Assembly: GCF_001427605.1 (NCBI RefSeq)
Contig: NZ_LMGZ01000018.1
Span: forward strand, 124,001-188,000
Direction: 5' to 3'
Origin: Devosia sp. Root635
Lineage (GTDB): Bacteria > Pseudomonadota > Alphaproteobacteria > Rhizobiales > Devosiaceae
Length of the DNA stretch: 64,000 nucleotides
Both the position numbers and the translations under genes were made by a program. This document shows positions 9,201 through 15,648 of the stretch, one piece after another. Each line of letters opens with the position of its first letter. Position 1 is the first letter of the stretch. Below the pieces are notes generated by a model that was not told the origin of the DNA, made no database searches, and saw only the letters and a list, made by a program, of their open reading frames with translations.

Positions 9201-9594
9201 GCATTGGAAGGCCAAGCGCTACGACCGGGCCGGCGAGATGCTGGAAGCCCTCTATGCCGAGCAGCCCGCCGGCGTGCCGCTGGGCCAGCCGGTACGGCTC
9301 GGACTGATCAAGGCCGCTGTCGGCTTTGCCCTGTCGGGCGATGCCTTCGGGCTGTCGCGCCTGCGCGCCAAGTTCGGCGATGCCATGGTCGTCACGCCGG
9401 AATGGCCGATGTTCGATCTGGTCACCGGGCAGGTCGCCGTCACCAGTCTCGAATTCAAGGCCGTGGCCAGCCAGGTCGCCGATGTCGGCGGCATCAACGC
9501 CTTCCTCGCCTCCTATCGCGACACCTATGCCGGCGAAGGCGCCCTGGCCCCGCTCAACGCCGCCGAGCCAAGCGCAGGCCTGGCGAGCCTTTGA
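6259..9594 (+). CDS. Large periplasmic TPR-containing protein of the flagellar cluster
   Basis: I chose the ATG at 6259 (1111 residues), which gives a clean signal peptide (residues 1-28, ending PASA before QEQ); an in-frame GTG at 6220 is the alternative. After the signal, the first 500 residues are beta-rich with several similar segments (for example FAVVASGDTQVVRVELSQ). From about residue 560 to 1060 the sequence is helical with TPR-like pairs such as ARLDLAQYYVANRFAHEAL and VIYLADRRPQEALRVL. Function is unknown; similar long TPR proteins are, to my knowledge, common in rhizobial flagellar clusters. It follows motE in the same direction but 179 bases away, with a possible CtrA site between. 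A scaffold or motor-assembly role is only inferred. Confidence 0.75.
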   Translation: MAGLRFARRAVMVGVAVAALGSVAPASAQEQGQLFATQEDGYGRLILSFPGRDDLPDYTMRIENGVLSLEFDEKVSVILPDVGTTMGQYLSVARVDPDGMGLRLGLRSAFTFNRIEAGEKLFIDLLPTTWQGMPPALPQEIIDELAERARLAAIRAERERKAADVVALDPRASVRVGRNPTFMRIQFDWTVPTTAEYVQEGEVSHIAFEWPVGIDLRDLAVDLPPEIASVESAVSPDGAVVSLTLAKDITPRFYENSSRQFVLDIDIAGVSLPSFTAASLADSVAQEAEPEAQMPGGPEQAQVDKLFPESAARTVTPFVSVLGSTVRVVFPFEQDTPAAVFRRGDTVWMMFDTVSGILPPSHSDELDALASEFAVVASGDTQVVRVELSQDRLATLGSEGMAWVLSLGDIMLTPTEPIELSRRRDIEGNFEVVADVARPARIHDFRDPLVGDMLKVVTAYPPARGVTRTLDYVEFSALRSVHGLVIKPKNPELDLAIESDLAVLSTSGGLTVSAVDAPRTIGNGITESLRGSFVDLGALEEKDFGALNDHVESLLAAAADGEGRDRDIARLDLAQYYVANRFAHEALGVLDVLESELKAEDLTRKLRITRAIADTLANRPADALSILNSTGVGQELDALLWRTMARVESYDFKGARFDAIEANSIVENYPLWVRNKFYFAALRAAVETDDMTLAERFLNEIDFASLDPEDSSLYHLMSGRIDEGRDRISEAIDTYGQVIAADIRPTRAEAIYRTLRLLDEQGTLDLAKATDTLSAESLLWRGNPLEADMQTMLADFYFRDGDYRRGFETVRQAVANYPESPPVNALRDKAQQMFSELFLNGVADSLGPVDALSLYYDFRQLTPPGARGDEMIRNLARRLVRVDLLAQAAELLEYQLENRLRGVARTQIAADLAVIYLADRRPQEALRVLNDTRLPDLPESLQRQRRILEARAMIDGGRDQLALDLLRDMDGRDATLLRIDAHWKAKRYDRAGEMLEALYAEQPAGVPLGQPVRLGLIKAAVGFALSGDAFGLSRLRAKFGDAMVVTPEWPMFDLVTGQVAVTSLEFKAVASQVADVGGINAFLASYRDTYAGEGALAPLNAAEPSAGLASL

Positions 9595-9618
9595 CAGGGC
9601 TTCATGTATCCACAAACG

Positions 9619-9712
9619 CGATGTCATCCCGGCCTTGAGCCGGGATCCATCCTGAGATGTGTTCGCAGCGCGATTTCAGGATGGGCCTCGGCTCAAGGCC
9701 GGGGTGACATCG
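9619..9712. repeat. Palindromic intergenic repeat (94 bases)
   Basis: Long imperfect inverted repeat between two convergent genes. The left arm begins CGATGTCATCCCGGCCTTGA and the right arm ends with the complement (GGGGTGACATCG). Each arm also folds on itself. It belongs to the 'CTTGAGCCGGGAT' type dispersed in alphaproteobacterial genomes and may act as a transcription stop for both neighbours. Confidence 0.8.
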
Positions 9713-9727
9713 TGACTTTGGCCTCAT

Positions 9728-10186
9728 TTATCGCAGCCGGCGCGCTCGGGTAGACTGAACAACATGCTCCCTTTGCGCCACGAAGGCTCGGGCCCTTGGA
9801 ACGGCATCGTGCAAATACTGGTCCGGCCCCAGCATCTTTCGTGCATTCAGGGCATTGGCGCCCAGAATGGGAAAATCCACGCGCTCGATGTCGCAATCCC
9901 ACCCCGGATAATCGGCCGACCAGCTGCGGCGATGATGGTCGAGCAATCGCCCGCGCAGGCTGTAGCCGTGATAGTCGAAGGCAATTACGCCATCGGTCAC
10001 ATACATATGGCCGCCGGGGACGTCGCCCCGCGGGATGATGCGCTCGGCATGGAACCCCGAAAGCGGTGCGTCGGCCAGATAGACGCCGGCCAGGATGTGG
10101 CAGGCGCCATGGCCGAAGAATACCCGGTCGGGCAGGGCCCACCGGCGCATATGGTTCTGCTTGATCCCCGGCTTGAGGCGGTACAC
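9728..10186 (-). CDS. Conserved protein of unknown function downstream of fliP
   Basis: A 152-residue soluble protein with no signal peptide or membrane helix, starting at a GTG 5 bases after the fliP stop. It is rich in His, Arg and aromatic residues (HYVTDG-like segment VTDGVIAFDYHGYSLRG, and DHHRRSWSADYPGWDCDIE). I recall similar proteins of rhizobia annotated only as hypothetical. Codon use and frame match its neighbours, so I regard it as real. Its position makes it the last gene of fliO-fliP, but there is no sign that it is flagellar. An internal ATG at residue 13 is the alternative start. Confidence 0.65.
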   Translation of the reverse strand: MYRLKPGIKQNHMRRWALPDRVFFGHGACHILAGVYLADAPLSGFHAERIIPRGDVPGGHMYVTDGVIAFDYHGYSLRGRLLDHHRRSWSADYPGWDCDIERVDFPILGANALNARKMLGPDQYLHDAVPRARAFVAQREHVVQSTRARRLR

Positions 10187-10191
10187 GCCCG

Positions 10192-10986
10192 CTACCCGCT
10201 CACGAAACTGCGCACCAGCGAGCCCGCCACAAGGTACCAGCCGTCGACCAGCACGAAGAAGATCAGCTTGAACGGCAGCGATATGACCACCGGCGGCAGC
10301 ATCATCATGCCCATGCTCATCAGCACCGAGGCCACGACCATGTCGATGACGACGAAGGGCAGGAACAGCAGGAATCCGATCTCGAAGGCGCGCCGCAATT
10401 CGGAGATCATGAAGGCCGGGATCAGCAGCTGCAGCGGGATCGCCTCGGGTTCCTCGGGCACCGGCGCATCGGTCAGGTCGAAGAACAGGGTCAGGTCCTG
10501 CTCGCGCACATTGGCGCGCATGAATTCATGCAGGGGGGCGCTGCCCAGTTCGAACGCTTCGGCAATCTCGATATCACCGGCCAGCAACGGCGCGATGCCC
10601 TGGTCATAGGTCTGCTGCAAAGTCGGCTGCATGACGAAGATGGTCAGGAACAAAGCCAGCGACACCATCACCGAATTGGGCGGAGCGGTCTGCAGGCCGA
10701 TAGCCGTGCGCAGCAGCGACAGCACCACCACGATGCGGGTGAAGCTGGTGACCATCACCAGGATGGACGGCGCCAGCGACAGCAGCGTGATGAGGCCGAT
10801 GATCTGGACGGCGCGTTCGGTAATCGTGGTGTCGTCGCCGAAATCGATCGACACATCCTGCCCGAAGGCAATGGTCGGGATCAGGGCCGCGAGCGCAAAG
10901 GCGACGAGGCCGGCATAGGGTGCAAACCGCAGCAGGCGCGCCGGGCGTGCCTCAGTTCCGGTTTGCCTCGCTGTTGTCCTCGACAA
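10192..10986 (-). CDS. fliP: FliP, flagellar export gate protein
   Basis: Core subunit of the type III export gate in the inner membrane. The 264-residue protein has a signal peptide, the motif SFTRIVVVLSLLRTAIG typical of FliP, four hydrophobic segments and the conserved end (FEIGFLLFLPFVVIDMVV, MGMMMLPP). The only reasonable start is a TTG at 10986, which lies inside the fliO gene and overlaps it by 35 bases, with AAGG about 9 bases upstream. No ATG or GTG occurs before the signal-peptide core. Confidence 0.95.
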   Translation of the reverse strand: MSRTTARQTGTEARPARLLRFAPYAGLVAFALAALIPTIAFGQDVSIDFGDDTTITERAVQIIGLITLLSLAPSILVMVTSFTRIVVVLSLLRTAIGLQTAPPNSVMVSLALFLTIFVMQPTLQQTYDQGIAPLLAGDIEIAEAFELGSAPLHEFMRANVREQDLTLFFDLTDAPVPEEPEAIPLQLLIPAFMISELRRAFEIGFLLFLPFVVIDMVVASVLMSMGMMMLPPVVISLPFKLIFFVLVDGWYLVAGSLVRSFVSG

Positions 10987-11617
10987 GGTCGGTGCCTTCT
11001 ACGTCACGCCGCGCATTGTCCTCTTTAGCTGAGTCGGCGGCGGGCACGACTGGAGTGGACGAGTTTTCGGGGGAAACCGGCATTTCCATTTCGCTGACCG
11101 GGCGGAGCAGGCCGGTATGGCGCAGCGAGAGGTGGGCCCGCTTGTTGGTGGGCTGCCCCAGATCGCGCAGGCGCTCGATGGCGGTGCCGGGCGCCGGGGG
11201 TGCCGGCTCGGCGGGCGGAACGACCACGGCTGGCGCAGGGGCGGCCGGCACGGCCTTGGCCGGCGCCGGCTTGCGGGTTGCCACCATGGGTATGGGGCGC
11301 CGGGTCGGCAGCGCCGCCGGAGCGTCTTCCACCGCAATACCGGTTTCCACCACCACATCCTGCGGCCCACCGGTGAGGATCAGGTGTTCCACATTGTCTC
11401 GCCTGACGATCAGCAATTGCCGCTTGGGGTCGAGCGCCAGCGAATCCACTACGGCCAGCCGCCGGTTGCGGCCACGGGCGACATTGCCCGATGCGCGGAA
11501 CAGCAGCTTGAGCAGCCACAGCACCAGCAGGATGGCCACGATGACCGCGCCAAGGGCGAAGATCGCCGTGAGGAAACTGTTGCCTGAGCCACTGAACAGG
11601 CTGGTGATGAATTGCAT
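10952..11617 (-). CDS. fliO: FliO-like flagellar biosynthesis protein, long form
   Basis: A 221-residue protein with one membrane helix near the N-terminus (about residues 14-40) followed by the FliO cytoplasmic domain (RNRRLAVVDSLALDPKRQ, then LLIVRRDNVEHLILTGG). FliO assists assembly of the FliP ring. The ATG at 11617 has GGAGCC six bases upstream; 21 further codons upstream are open but unlikely to be translated. After residue 110 there is a Pro/Ala-rich tail that makes it about twice the usual length. It overlaps fliP by 35 bases and diverges from flgB. Confidence 0.88.
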   Translation of the reverse strand: MQFITSLFSGSGNSFLTAIFALGAVIVAILLVLWLLKLLFRASGNVARGRNRRLAVVDSLALDPKRQLLIVRRDNVEHLILTGGPQDVVVETGIAVEDAPAALPTRRPIPMVATRKPAPAKAVPAAPAPAVVVPPAEPAPPAPGTAIERLRDLGQPTNKRAHLSLRHTGLLRPVSEMEMPVSPENSSTPVVPAADSAKEDNARRDVEGTDLVEDNSEANRN

Positions 11618-11722
11618 GTCGGCTCCAAATCGCGTCTCGCCCGAATCCGGGCGGCATATATTGCCTATCACATAAGGCAAAAGTGCAGAATGCGAGGCCG
11701 AAACTGCCCTAAACGGCCCAAG

Positions 11723-11737
11723 TTAACGCTTGATTAA
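11723..11737. promoter_or_regulatory. CtrA box (TTAA-N7-TTAACC)
   Basis: Perfect match to the CtrA consensus: TTAA, seven bases (CGCTTGA), TTAACC. It lies 63 bases before flgB and 106 before fliO, between the two divergent genes. CckA, which controls CtrA phosphorylation, is encoded 4 kb downstream. Confidence 0.75.
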
Positions 11738-11745
11738 CCATGGGT

Positions 11746-11760
11746 CGGCAAGATTTGCCC
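11746..11760. promoter_or_regulatory. Palindrome CGGCAAG-A-TTTGCCC upstream of flgB
   Basis: Near-perfect inverted repeat that differs in only a few bases from the one at 2759-2773. In both regions it is next to a CtrA-like box (8 bases away here, 14 there). Possible binding site of a flagellar regulator. Confidence 0.45.
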
Positions 11761-11800
11761 ATCACGCCACGGTTTAGAGACTCGCGGGGGACTTCGGCCA

Positions 11801-12208
11801 ATGGGCCTCATGAACATGCCGGTCTTTTCGGCGCTCACAGACAAGATGCGCTGGCATCAGACCCGTCAAGGGCTCCTGGCCGAAAACGTAGCCAATGCCG
11901 AGACCCCCGGCTATCGCGGCCGCGATCTGGCCCAGTACGACTTTGCCGATCGCGCATCCGGGTTTTCGTCTGCCACGGTCACCACCTCGGCGACCCAGCC
12001 CATGCACTTTTCCGTGTCCAGCAGCGAAAACAGTGCCTTTGGCGCGCAGCGCATGGCCAATTTCGAGATTACGCCGGAAGGCAATGGGGTGACGCTCGAA
12101 GACGAGATGATGAAGGTCACGACCAACCTGATGGATTATCAGGCCGCGACCAGCCTCTACCAGAAATCGATCAAAATCCTCAAAACCGCCTTGGGCCGCC
12201 AGGCCTGA
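11801..12208 (+). CDS. flgB: FlgB, proximal rod protein
   Basis: First protein of the flagellar rod, 135 residues, normal size. It has the rod signature LLAENVANAETPGYRGRDL near the N-terminus and the C-terminal helix MDYQAATSLYQKSIKILK. The ATG at 11801 is preceded by GGGGGAC. First gene of the flgB-flgC-fliE-fliQ-fliR-flhB block, 63 bases after a perfect CtrA box. Confidence 0.95.
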   Translation: MGLMNMPVFSALTDKMRWHQTRQGLLAENVANAETPGYRGRDLAQYDFADRASGFSSATVTTSATQPMHFSVSSSENSAFGAQRMANFEITPEGNGVTLEDEMMKVTTNLMDYQAATSLYQKSIKILKTALGRQA

Positions 12209-12224
12209 TCGTTAGGACAAGCGC

Positions 12225-12635
12225 ATGGACTTCAATTCGTCGCTCCGCATTGCCGCTACCGGCCTGCACGCACAGACAGCCCGCATGCGCGTCATCGCCG
12301 AGAACCTCGCCAATGCCGATTCTGCCGGCAAGGCGCCGGGGGAGGAGCCTTATCGCCGCCGCATCCCGACCTTCGAGGCGAGCTTCGATCCCGATGTGGG
12401 CGGCAAGATCGTCGAGGTGGGGAACCTGGCCTATGACATGAGCGATTTCACCTCGCGCTACGAGCCCGGCCATCCGGCGGCCGATGCCAGCGGCTATGTG
12501 CAGTATCCCAACGTCAATCCGCTGATCGAGGCGATGGACATGCGCGAGGCCCAGCGCACCTATGAGGCCAATCTCAACGTCGTCACCGTCACGCGGCAGA
12601 TGCTTGGGCGCACGCTCGACATCCTGCGCGGCTGA
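12225..12635 (+). CDS. flgC: FlgC, proximal rod protein
   Basis: Rod protein, 136 residues. It has the axial-protein N-terminus (SLRIAATGLHAQTARM, VIAENLANADSAG) and the conserved C-terminal stretch with YPNVNPLIEAMDMREAQRTY. It lies 16 bases after flgB and 21 before fliE, the standard order. Confidence 0.97.
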   Translation: MDFNSSLRIAATGLHAQTARMRVIAENLANADSAGKAPGEEPYRRRIPTFEASFDPDVGGKIVEVGNLAYDMSDFTSRYEPGHPAADASGYVQYPNVNPLIEAMDMREAQRTYEANLNVVTVTRQMLGRTLDILRG

Positions 12636-12656
12636 CGCGTTTCAGAGGAGCCATAG

Positions 12657-12992
12657 ATGGCCATCAACACCCCATTCAACGCCGCCACCGCTGCCTATGG
12701 CAATGCCAGCCGGCTGATCAACCAGGCCGCGCGCCCGCAGACCGATCTCACCGCCATGAACTCGGGCGGCAACGGCACCAATTTCGCCGACATGCTGGCC
12801 CAGCAGGTGCAGGGCGTCGTCGATGCCGGCGCGACCAGCGACCAAATGGCCATCGACATGGTCAATGGCAAGGCCAATGTCGTCGACATGGTGACGGCCC
12901 TCAGCGAGACCGAAATGGCCATCGAAAGCATGGTGACGGTCCGCGACCGCGTCATCTCGGCCTATGAAGAAATCATGCGGATGCCGATCTAG
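12657..12992 (+). CDS. fliE: FliE, hook-basal body complex protein
   Basis: FliE links the MS-ring to the rod. The 111-residue protein has a variable N-terminus and the conserved C-terminal helix (AIDMVNGKANVVDMVTALSE, then VRDRVISAYEEIMRMPI). A GAGGAG ribosome site lies 7 bases upstream. A 134-base palindromic repeat separates it from fliQ. Confidence 0.95.
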   Translation: MAINTPFNAATAAYGNASRLINQAARPQTDLTAMNSGGNGTNFADMLAQQVQGVVDAGATSDQMAIDMVNGKANVVDMVTALSETEMAIESMVTVRDRVISAYEEIMRMPI

Positions 12993-12996
12993 CCCA

Positions 12997-13130
12997 GTGC
13001 CACGCCCTCGTGGTTCGAGGCGTTGAAGAAGCGCACCTCACCATGAGGGCTGATGTCACAGCGAGTTCCCAGTAGCCCCCATGGTGAGGTGTGAGCTCTT
13101 CGCGAGCCTCGAACCACGAGGGCGTGGCAC
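12997..13130. repeat. 134-base palindromic element between fliE and fliQ
   Basis: Outer arms form a perfect 25-base inverted repeat (12997-13021 with 13106-13130; left arm begins GTGCCACGCCCTCGTGG). Inside is a second perfect 12-base pair (CACCTCACCATG with CATGGTGAGGTG), so the RNA would fold as a long branched hairpin. It resembles the 'CTCATGGTGAGG' family spread through Rhizobiales genomes. It fills nearly the whole fliE-fliQ gap. Confidence 0.85.
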
Positions 13131-13181
13131 GATAATAGGATAAACTGCACCACGGCGTCGATTCGCCTGGCAGGAAACAGC

Positions 13182-13448
13182 ATGACCGGCGCCGAAGTTC
13201 TCGACATAGCCAGCGACGGCATCTGGACGCTGATCATCGTGTCGGCGCCGATGATGCTGGTTGGCCTGGTTGTCGGTGTCATCATCGCGCTGTTCCAGGC
13301 GCTGACCCAGATTCAGGAACAGACCCTGGTCTTCGTGCCCAAGATCATCGCCATCTTCGTCACCATGCTGCTGACCCTGCCGTTTCTCGGCGCCACCATG
13401 GGCGGCTACATGAACCGCGTGGTCGACATGATCATCGTGGGTGGCTGA
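13182..13448 (+). CDS. fliQ: FliQ, flagellar export gate protein
   Basis: Two-helix membrane subunit of the flagellar export gate, 88 residues, normal size. Membrane helices at about residues 17-40 and 50-72; contains ALTQIQEQTLVFVPKI, the FliQ family signature. Two bases separate it from fliR. Confidence 0.97.
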   Translation: MTGAEVLDIASDGIWTLIIVSAPMMLVGLVVGVIIALFQALTQIQEQTLVFVPKIIAIFVTMLLTLPFLGATMGGYMNRVVDMIIVGG

Positions 13449-13450
13449 CG

Positions 13451-14218
13451 GTGACCGTCGGGCTCGACTGGCTGCCCAATACGGCCTTCCTCTACCTGCT
13501 GCTGTTCACGCGCATCGGCGCCATCCTCATGCTGATGCCGGCGCTGGGCGAGGACATGATCCCGATGCGGATGCGCCTCAGCTTCGCGCTGGCCTTTACG
13601 CTGGTGGTTTATCCCCTGCTGTCGGCCAGCCTGCCTGCCATGCCCCCCGACGTCATGAACATTGTCGGTCTCATCTTTCACGAGCTGGCCATCGGCATCA
13701 TGCTGGGCGCCATCGTCCGCATCACGGTGATGGCGACGCAGGTGGCCGGGGCGATCATTGCCTTCCAGACGGGCCTCTCCAGCGCCATGGCGGCCGATCC
13801 GACCCAGGTCGGCGTGCAGGGCGCCATTTTCGGCAGCTTTCTCAGCTTCCTGGGCATGGTGCTGATCTTCGCCACCGACCTGCATCATGTGGCTTTGGCC
13901 GCGACCTATGACAGCTACGTGGTGTTTCCGCTCGATATGCCCCTGATGTTCGATGATGCGGCGCAGCTGGCGATCCGCACCGTCTCGGGGGCATTCAGCG
14001 TCGGCATCCAGATGGCAGCGCCGTTCATCGTCTTCGGGCTGGTCTTCAACCTCGGTGCGGGCATCCTCGCCCGGCTCATGCCGGCTTTGCAGGTGTTCTT
14101 CCTGTTGATGCCGGCCAATATCATGATCGGGCTGGTACTGTTCGCCATGCTCCTGATGATGATGATGGGCTGGTATCTCAGCCATTTCGAAGCGCACCTG
14201 GCGATGTGGAGGGGTTAG
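13451..14218 (+). CDS. fliR: FliR, flagellar export gate protein
   Basis: Membrane subunit of the type III export gate, 255 residues with a GTG start 2 bases after fliQ. Six hydrophobic segments are visible, with the family features FTRIGAILMLMPALGE near the start, QMAAPFIVFGLVFNLGAG and the LMPALQVFFLLMPANIMIG stretch. Length and order (fliQ-fliR-flhB) are standard. Confidence 0.96.
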   Translation: MTVGLDWLPNTAFLYLLLFTRIGAILMLMPALGEDMIPMRMRLSFALAFTLVVYPLLSASLPAMPPDVMNIVGLIFHELAIGIMLGAIVRITVMATQVAGAIIAFQTGLSSAMAADPTQVGVQGAIFGSFLSFLGMVLIFATDLHHVALAATYDSYVVFPLDMPLMFDDAAQLAIRTVSGAFSVGIQMAAPFIVFGLVFNLGAGILARLMPALQVFFLLMPANIMIGLVLFAMLLMMMMGWYLSHFEAHLAMWRG

Positions 14219-14272
14219 AGGATGCCCCGGAATCCACGTCAGGCCGTCATCACGTGGATAGCGGGGTATCCT
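14219..14272. repeat. 54-base hairpin covering the fliR-flhB gap and flhB ribosome site
   Basis: Imperfect palindrome: AGGATGCCCCGG and AATCCACGT on the left pair with ACGTGGATA and GCGGGGTATCCT on the right around a 12-base loop. It begins at the fliR stop and ends two bases before the flhB ATG, so the flhB ribosome site (GGGG) is inside the right arm. Sequence resembles dispersed alphaproteobacterial palindromes. Confidence 0.8.
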
Positions 14273-14273
14273 G

Positions 14274-15356
14274 ATGTCCAGTGAGGCCCCCGAACAAGAC
14301 GCCAAAACAGAAGACCCTTCCCAAAAGAAGCTCGAGGACGCCCACAAGAAGGGCGATGTCGCCAAGAGCCAGGAAGTGGTTACCTGGTTCATGCTGCTCG
14401 GCTCGGCTGCCATCTTCGCCATGATGGCGCCGGCCACGGCCGCCAACCTGTCGGAATCGCTCAAGCTCATCATCATGAATGCCGATCAGTTCGAACTGGG
14501 CGGGGCAGGCTTTGCGGCCTTCTTCAATGGCCTGGCGCTGGCGCTGATCGGCACCGTGCTCATCCCGCTCGTCGTACTCTCGACCTGCGCCGTGCTCGCC
14601 AACCTCATCCAGCATCGGCCGTTGCTGTCGGTCGAGCCGATCACGCCCAAGCTCTCCAAGATTTCGCCCCTGGCCGGGGCCAAAAGGCTCTTTTCCATCG
14701 AGTCGCTGGTCAATTTCGGCAAGGGGCTGCTCAAGATCGGCATCGTGGGCACGGTGGTCATCATGGTGGTGTGGCCCGAGCGCGACCGGCTCGACACGAT
14801 GATGACGGCCGATCCGCTGATGATCCTCGCCGATTTCCAGGAAATCGGGATCAAGATATTCGTGGCGGTGCTGGCCATCGTCACGGTCATCGCCTTCGCC
14901 GACTATCTCTATGTCCGCCAGAAATGGTGGAAGAAGCTGATGATGACGGTCCAGGAGACGCGCGACGAATACAAGCAGATGGAGGGCGATCCCCATATCA
15001 AGGGCAAGCTGCGCCAACTGCGTCAGGAGCGTTCGCGCCGGCGCATGATGGCGGCCGTGCCTGATGCAACCGTGGTCATCACCAACCCGACCCACTTCGC
15101 CGTCGCGCTCAAATACGACAAGGGGATGAAGGCCCCCAAATGCGTGGCCAAGGGCGCCGACGCGGTGGCTTTCCGCATCCGCGAGCTGGCCAAGGAGCAC
15201 GACGTGCCCATCGTCGAAAACCCGCCGCTGGCCCGCGCTTTGTTCGCCAGCGTCGATGTCGACGACGCCATCCCCAACGAACATTTCAAGGCCGTCGCCG
15301 AAGTCGTCGGCTTCGTCATGCGCCTCAAGCGCGGGGCAGGGTGGAAGGCGAATTGA
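14274..15356 (+). CDS. flhB: FlhB, export gate protein and substrate-specificity switch
   Basis: Membrane protein of the flagellar export gate whose cytoplasmic domain cleaves itself to switch export from rod/hook to filament proteins. The 360-residue protein has four membrane segments (about residues 32-55, 85-118, 143-165, 185-210) and the autocleavage motif NPTH with Asn at residue 271, followed by FAVALKYDKGMKAP. C-terminal FlhB domain is complete. Its start codon directly follows a 54-base hairpin that contains the ribosome site. Confidence 0.96.
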   Translation: MSSEAPEQDAKTEDPSQKKLEDAHKKGDVAKSQEVVTWFMLLGSAAIFAMMAPATAANLSESLKLIIMNADQFELGGAGFAAFFNGLALALIGTVLIPLVVLSTCAVLANLIQHRPLLSVEPITPKLSKISPLAGAKRLFSIESLVNFGKGLLKIGIVGTVVIMVVWPERDRLDTMMTADPLMILADFQEIGIKIFVAVLAIVTVIAFADYLYVRQKWWKKLMMTVQETRDEYKQMEGDPHIKGKLRQLRQERSRRRMMAAVPDATVVITNPTHFAVALKYDKGMKAPKCVAKGADAVAFRIRELAKEHDVPIVENPPLARALFASVDVDDAIPNEHFKAVAEVVGFVMRLKRGAGWKAN

Positions 15357-15648
15357 TGGTTCGGCTCCTACCGTCGGCGATGCGCGCCAAGTCGCCGCCC
15401 CACCCACCGGCCGTCACCCTCGGGCTTGACCCGAGGGCGTTGCACTTGCCGAACGCGCCGCAAGTATAGAGCCCTCGGGTCAAGCCCGAGGGTGACGATC
15501 GAGTTTTGTTTGATGTCCATTCTCAATCCCTTCGCCGCGATCCCGTGTTGAAAACCGTGATCGCCCTCCCGCAGGCCCGGACCATTTGCTAGACCATAGC
15601 AACGTGCCTGATTCGGCCCGACTCACCGGTTACGGAGCATCCTGACCC
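15357..15648. other. flhB-cckA intergenic region
   Basis: 292 bases without a recognisable gene. The first part holds the palindromic repeat at 15413-15496; the remaining 150 bases before cckA must contain its promoter, but I see no clear -35/-10 pair and no TTAA-N7-TTAA box. Confidence 0.6.
15413..15496. repeat. Palindromic intergenic repeat, 26-base perfect arms
   Basis: Perfect inverted repeat: 15413-15438 pairs with 15471-15496 (core CCCTCGGGCTTGACCCGAGG). Each arm is itself a small hairpin. Same family as the element at 26077-26150. Placed just after flhB, it may act as a terminator-like structure. Confidence 0.85.

Noticed and set aside
7474-9627. 717-codon open frame on the minus strand across the TPR gene
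   Set aside because: Antisense shadow; composition is His/Gln/Gly-rich and without signal peptide or motif, while the plus strand has a good signal peptide.
11741-11760. Sigma-54 promoter upstream of flgB (GG...GC)
   Set aside because: GGCAAGATTTGC has only eight bases between GG and GC; sigma-54 promoters need ten. Better explained as the palindrome shared with 2759-2773.
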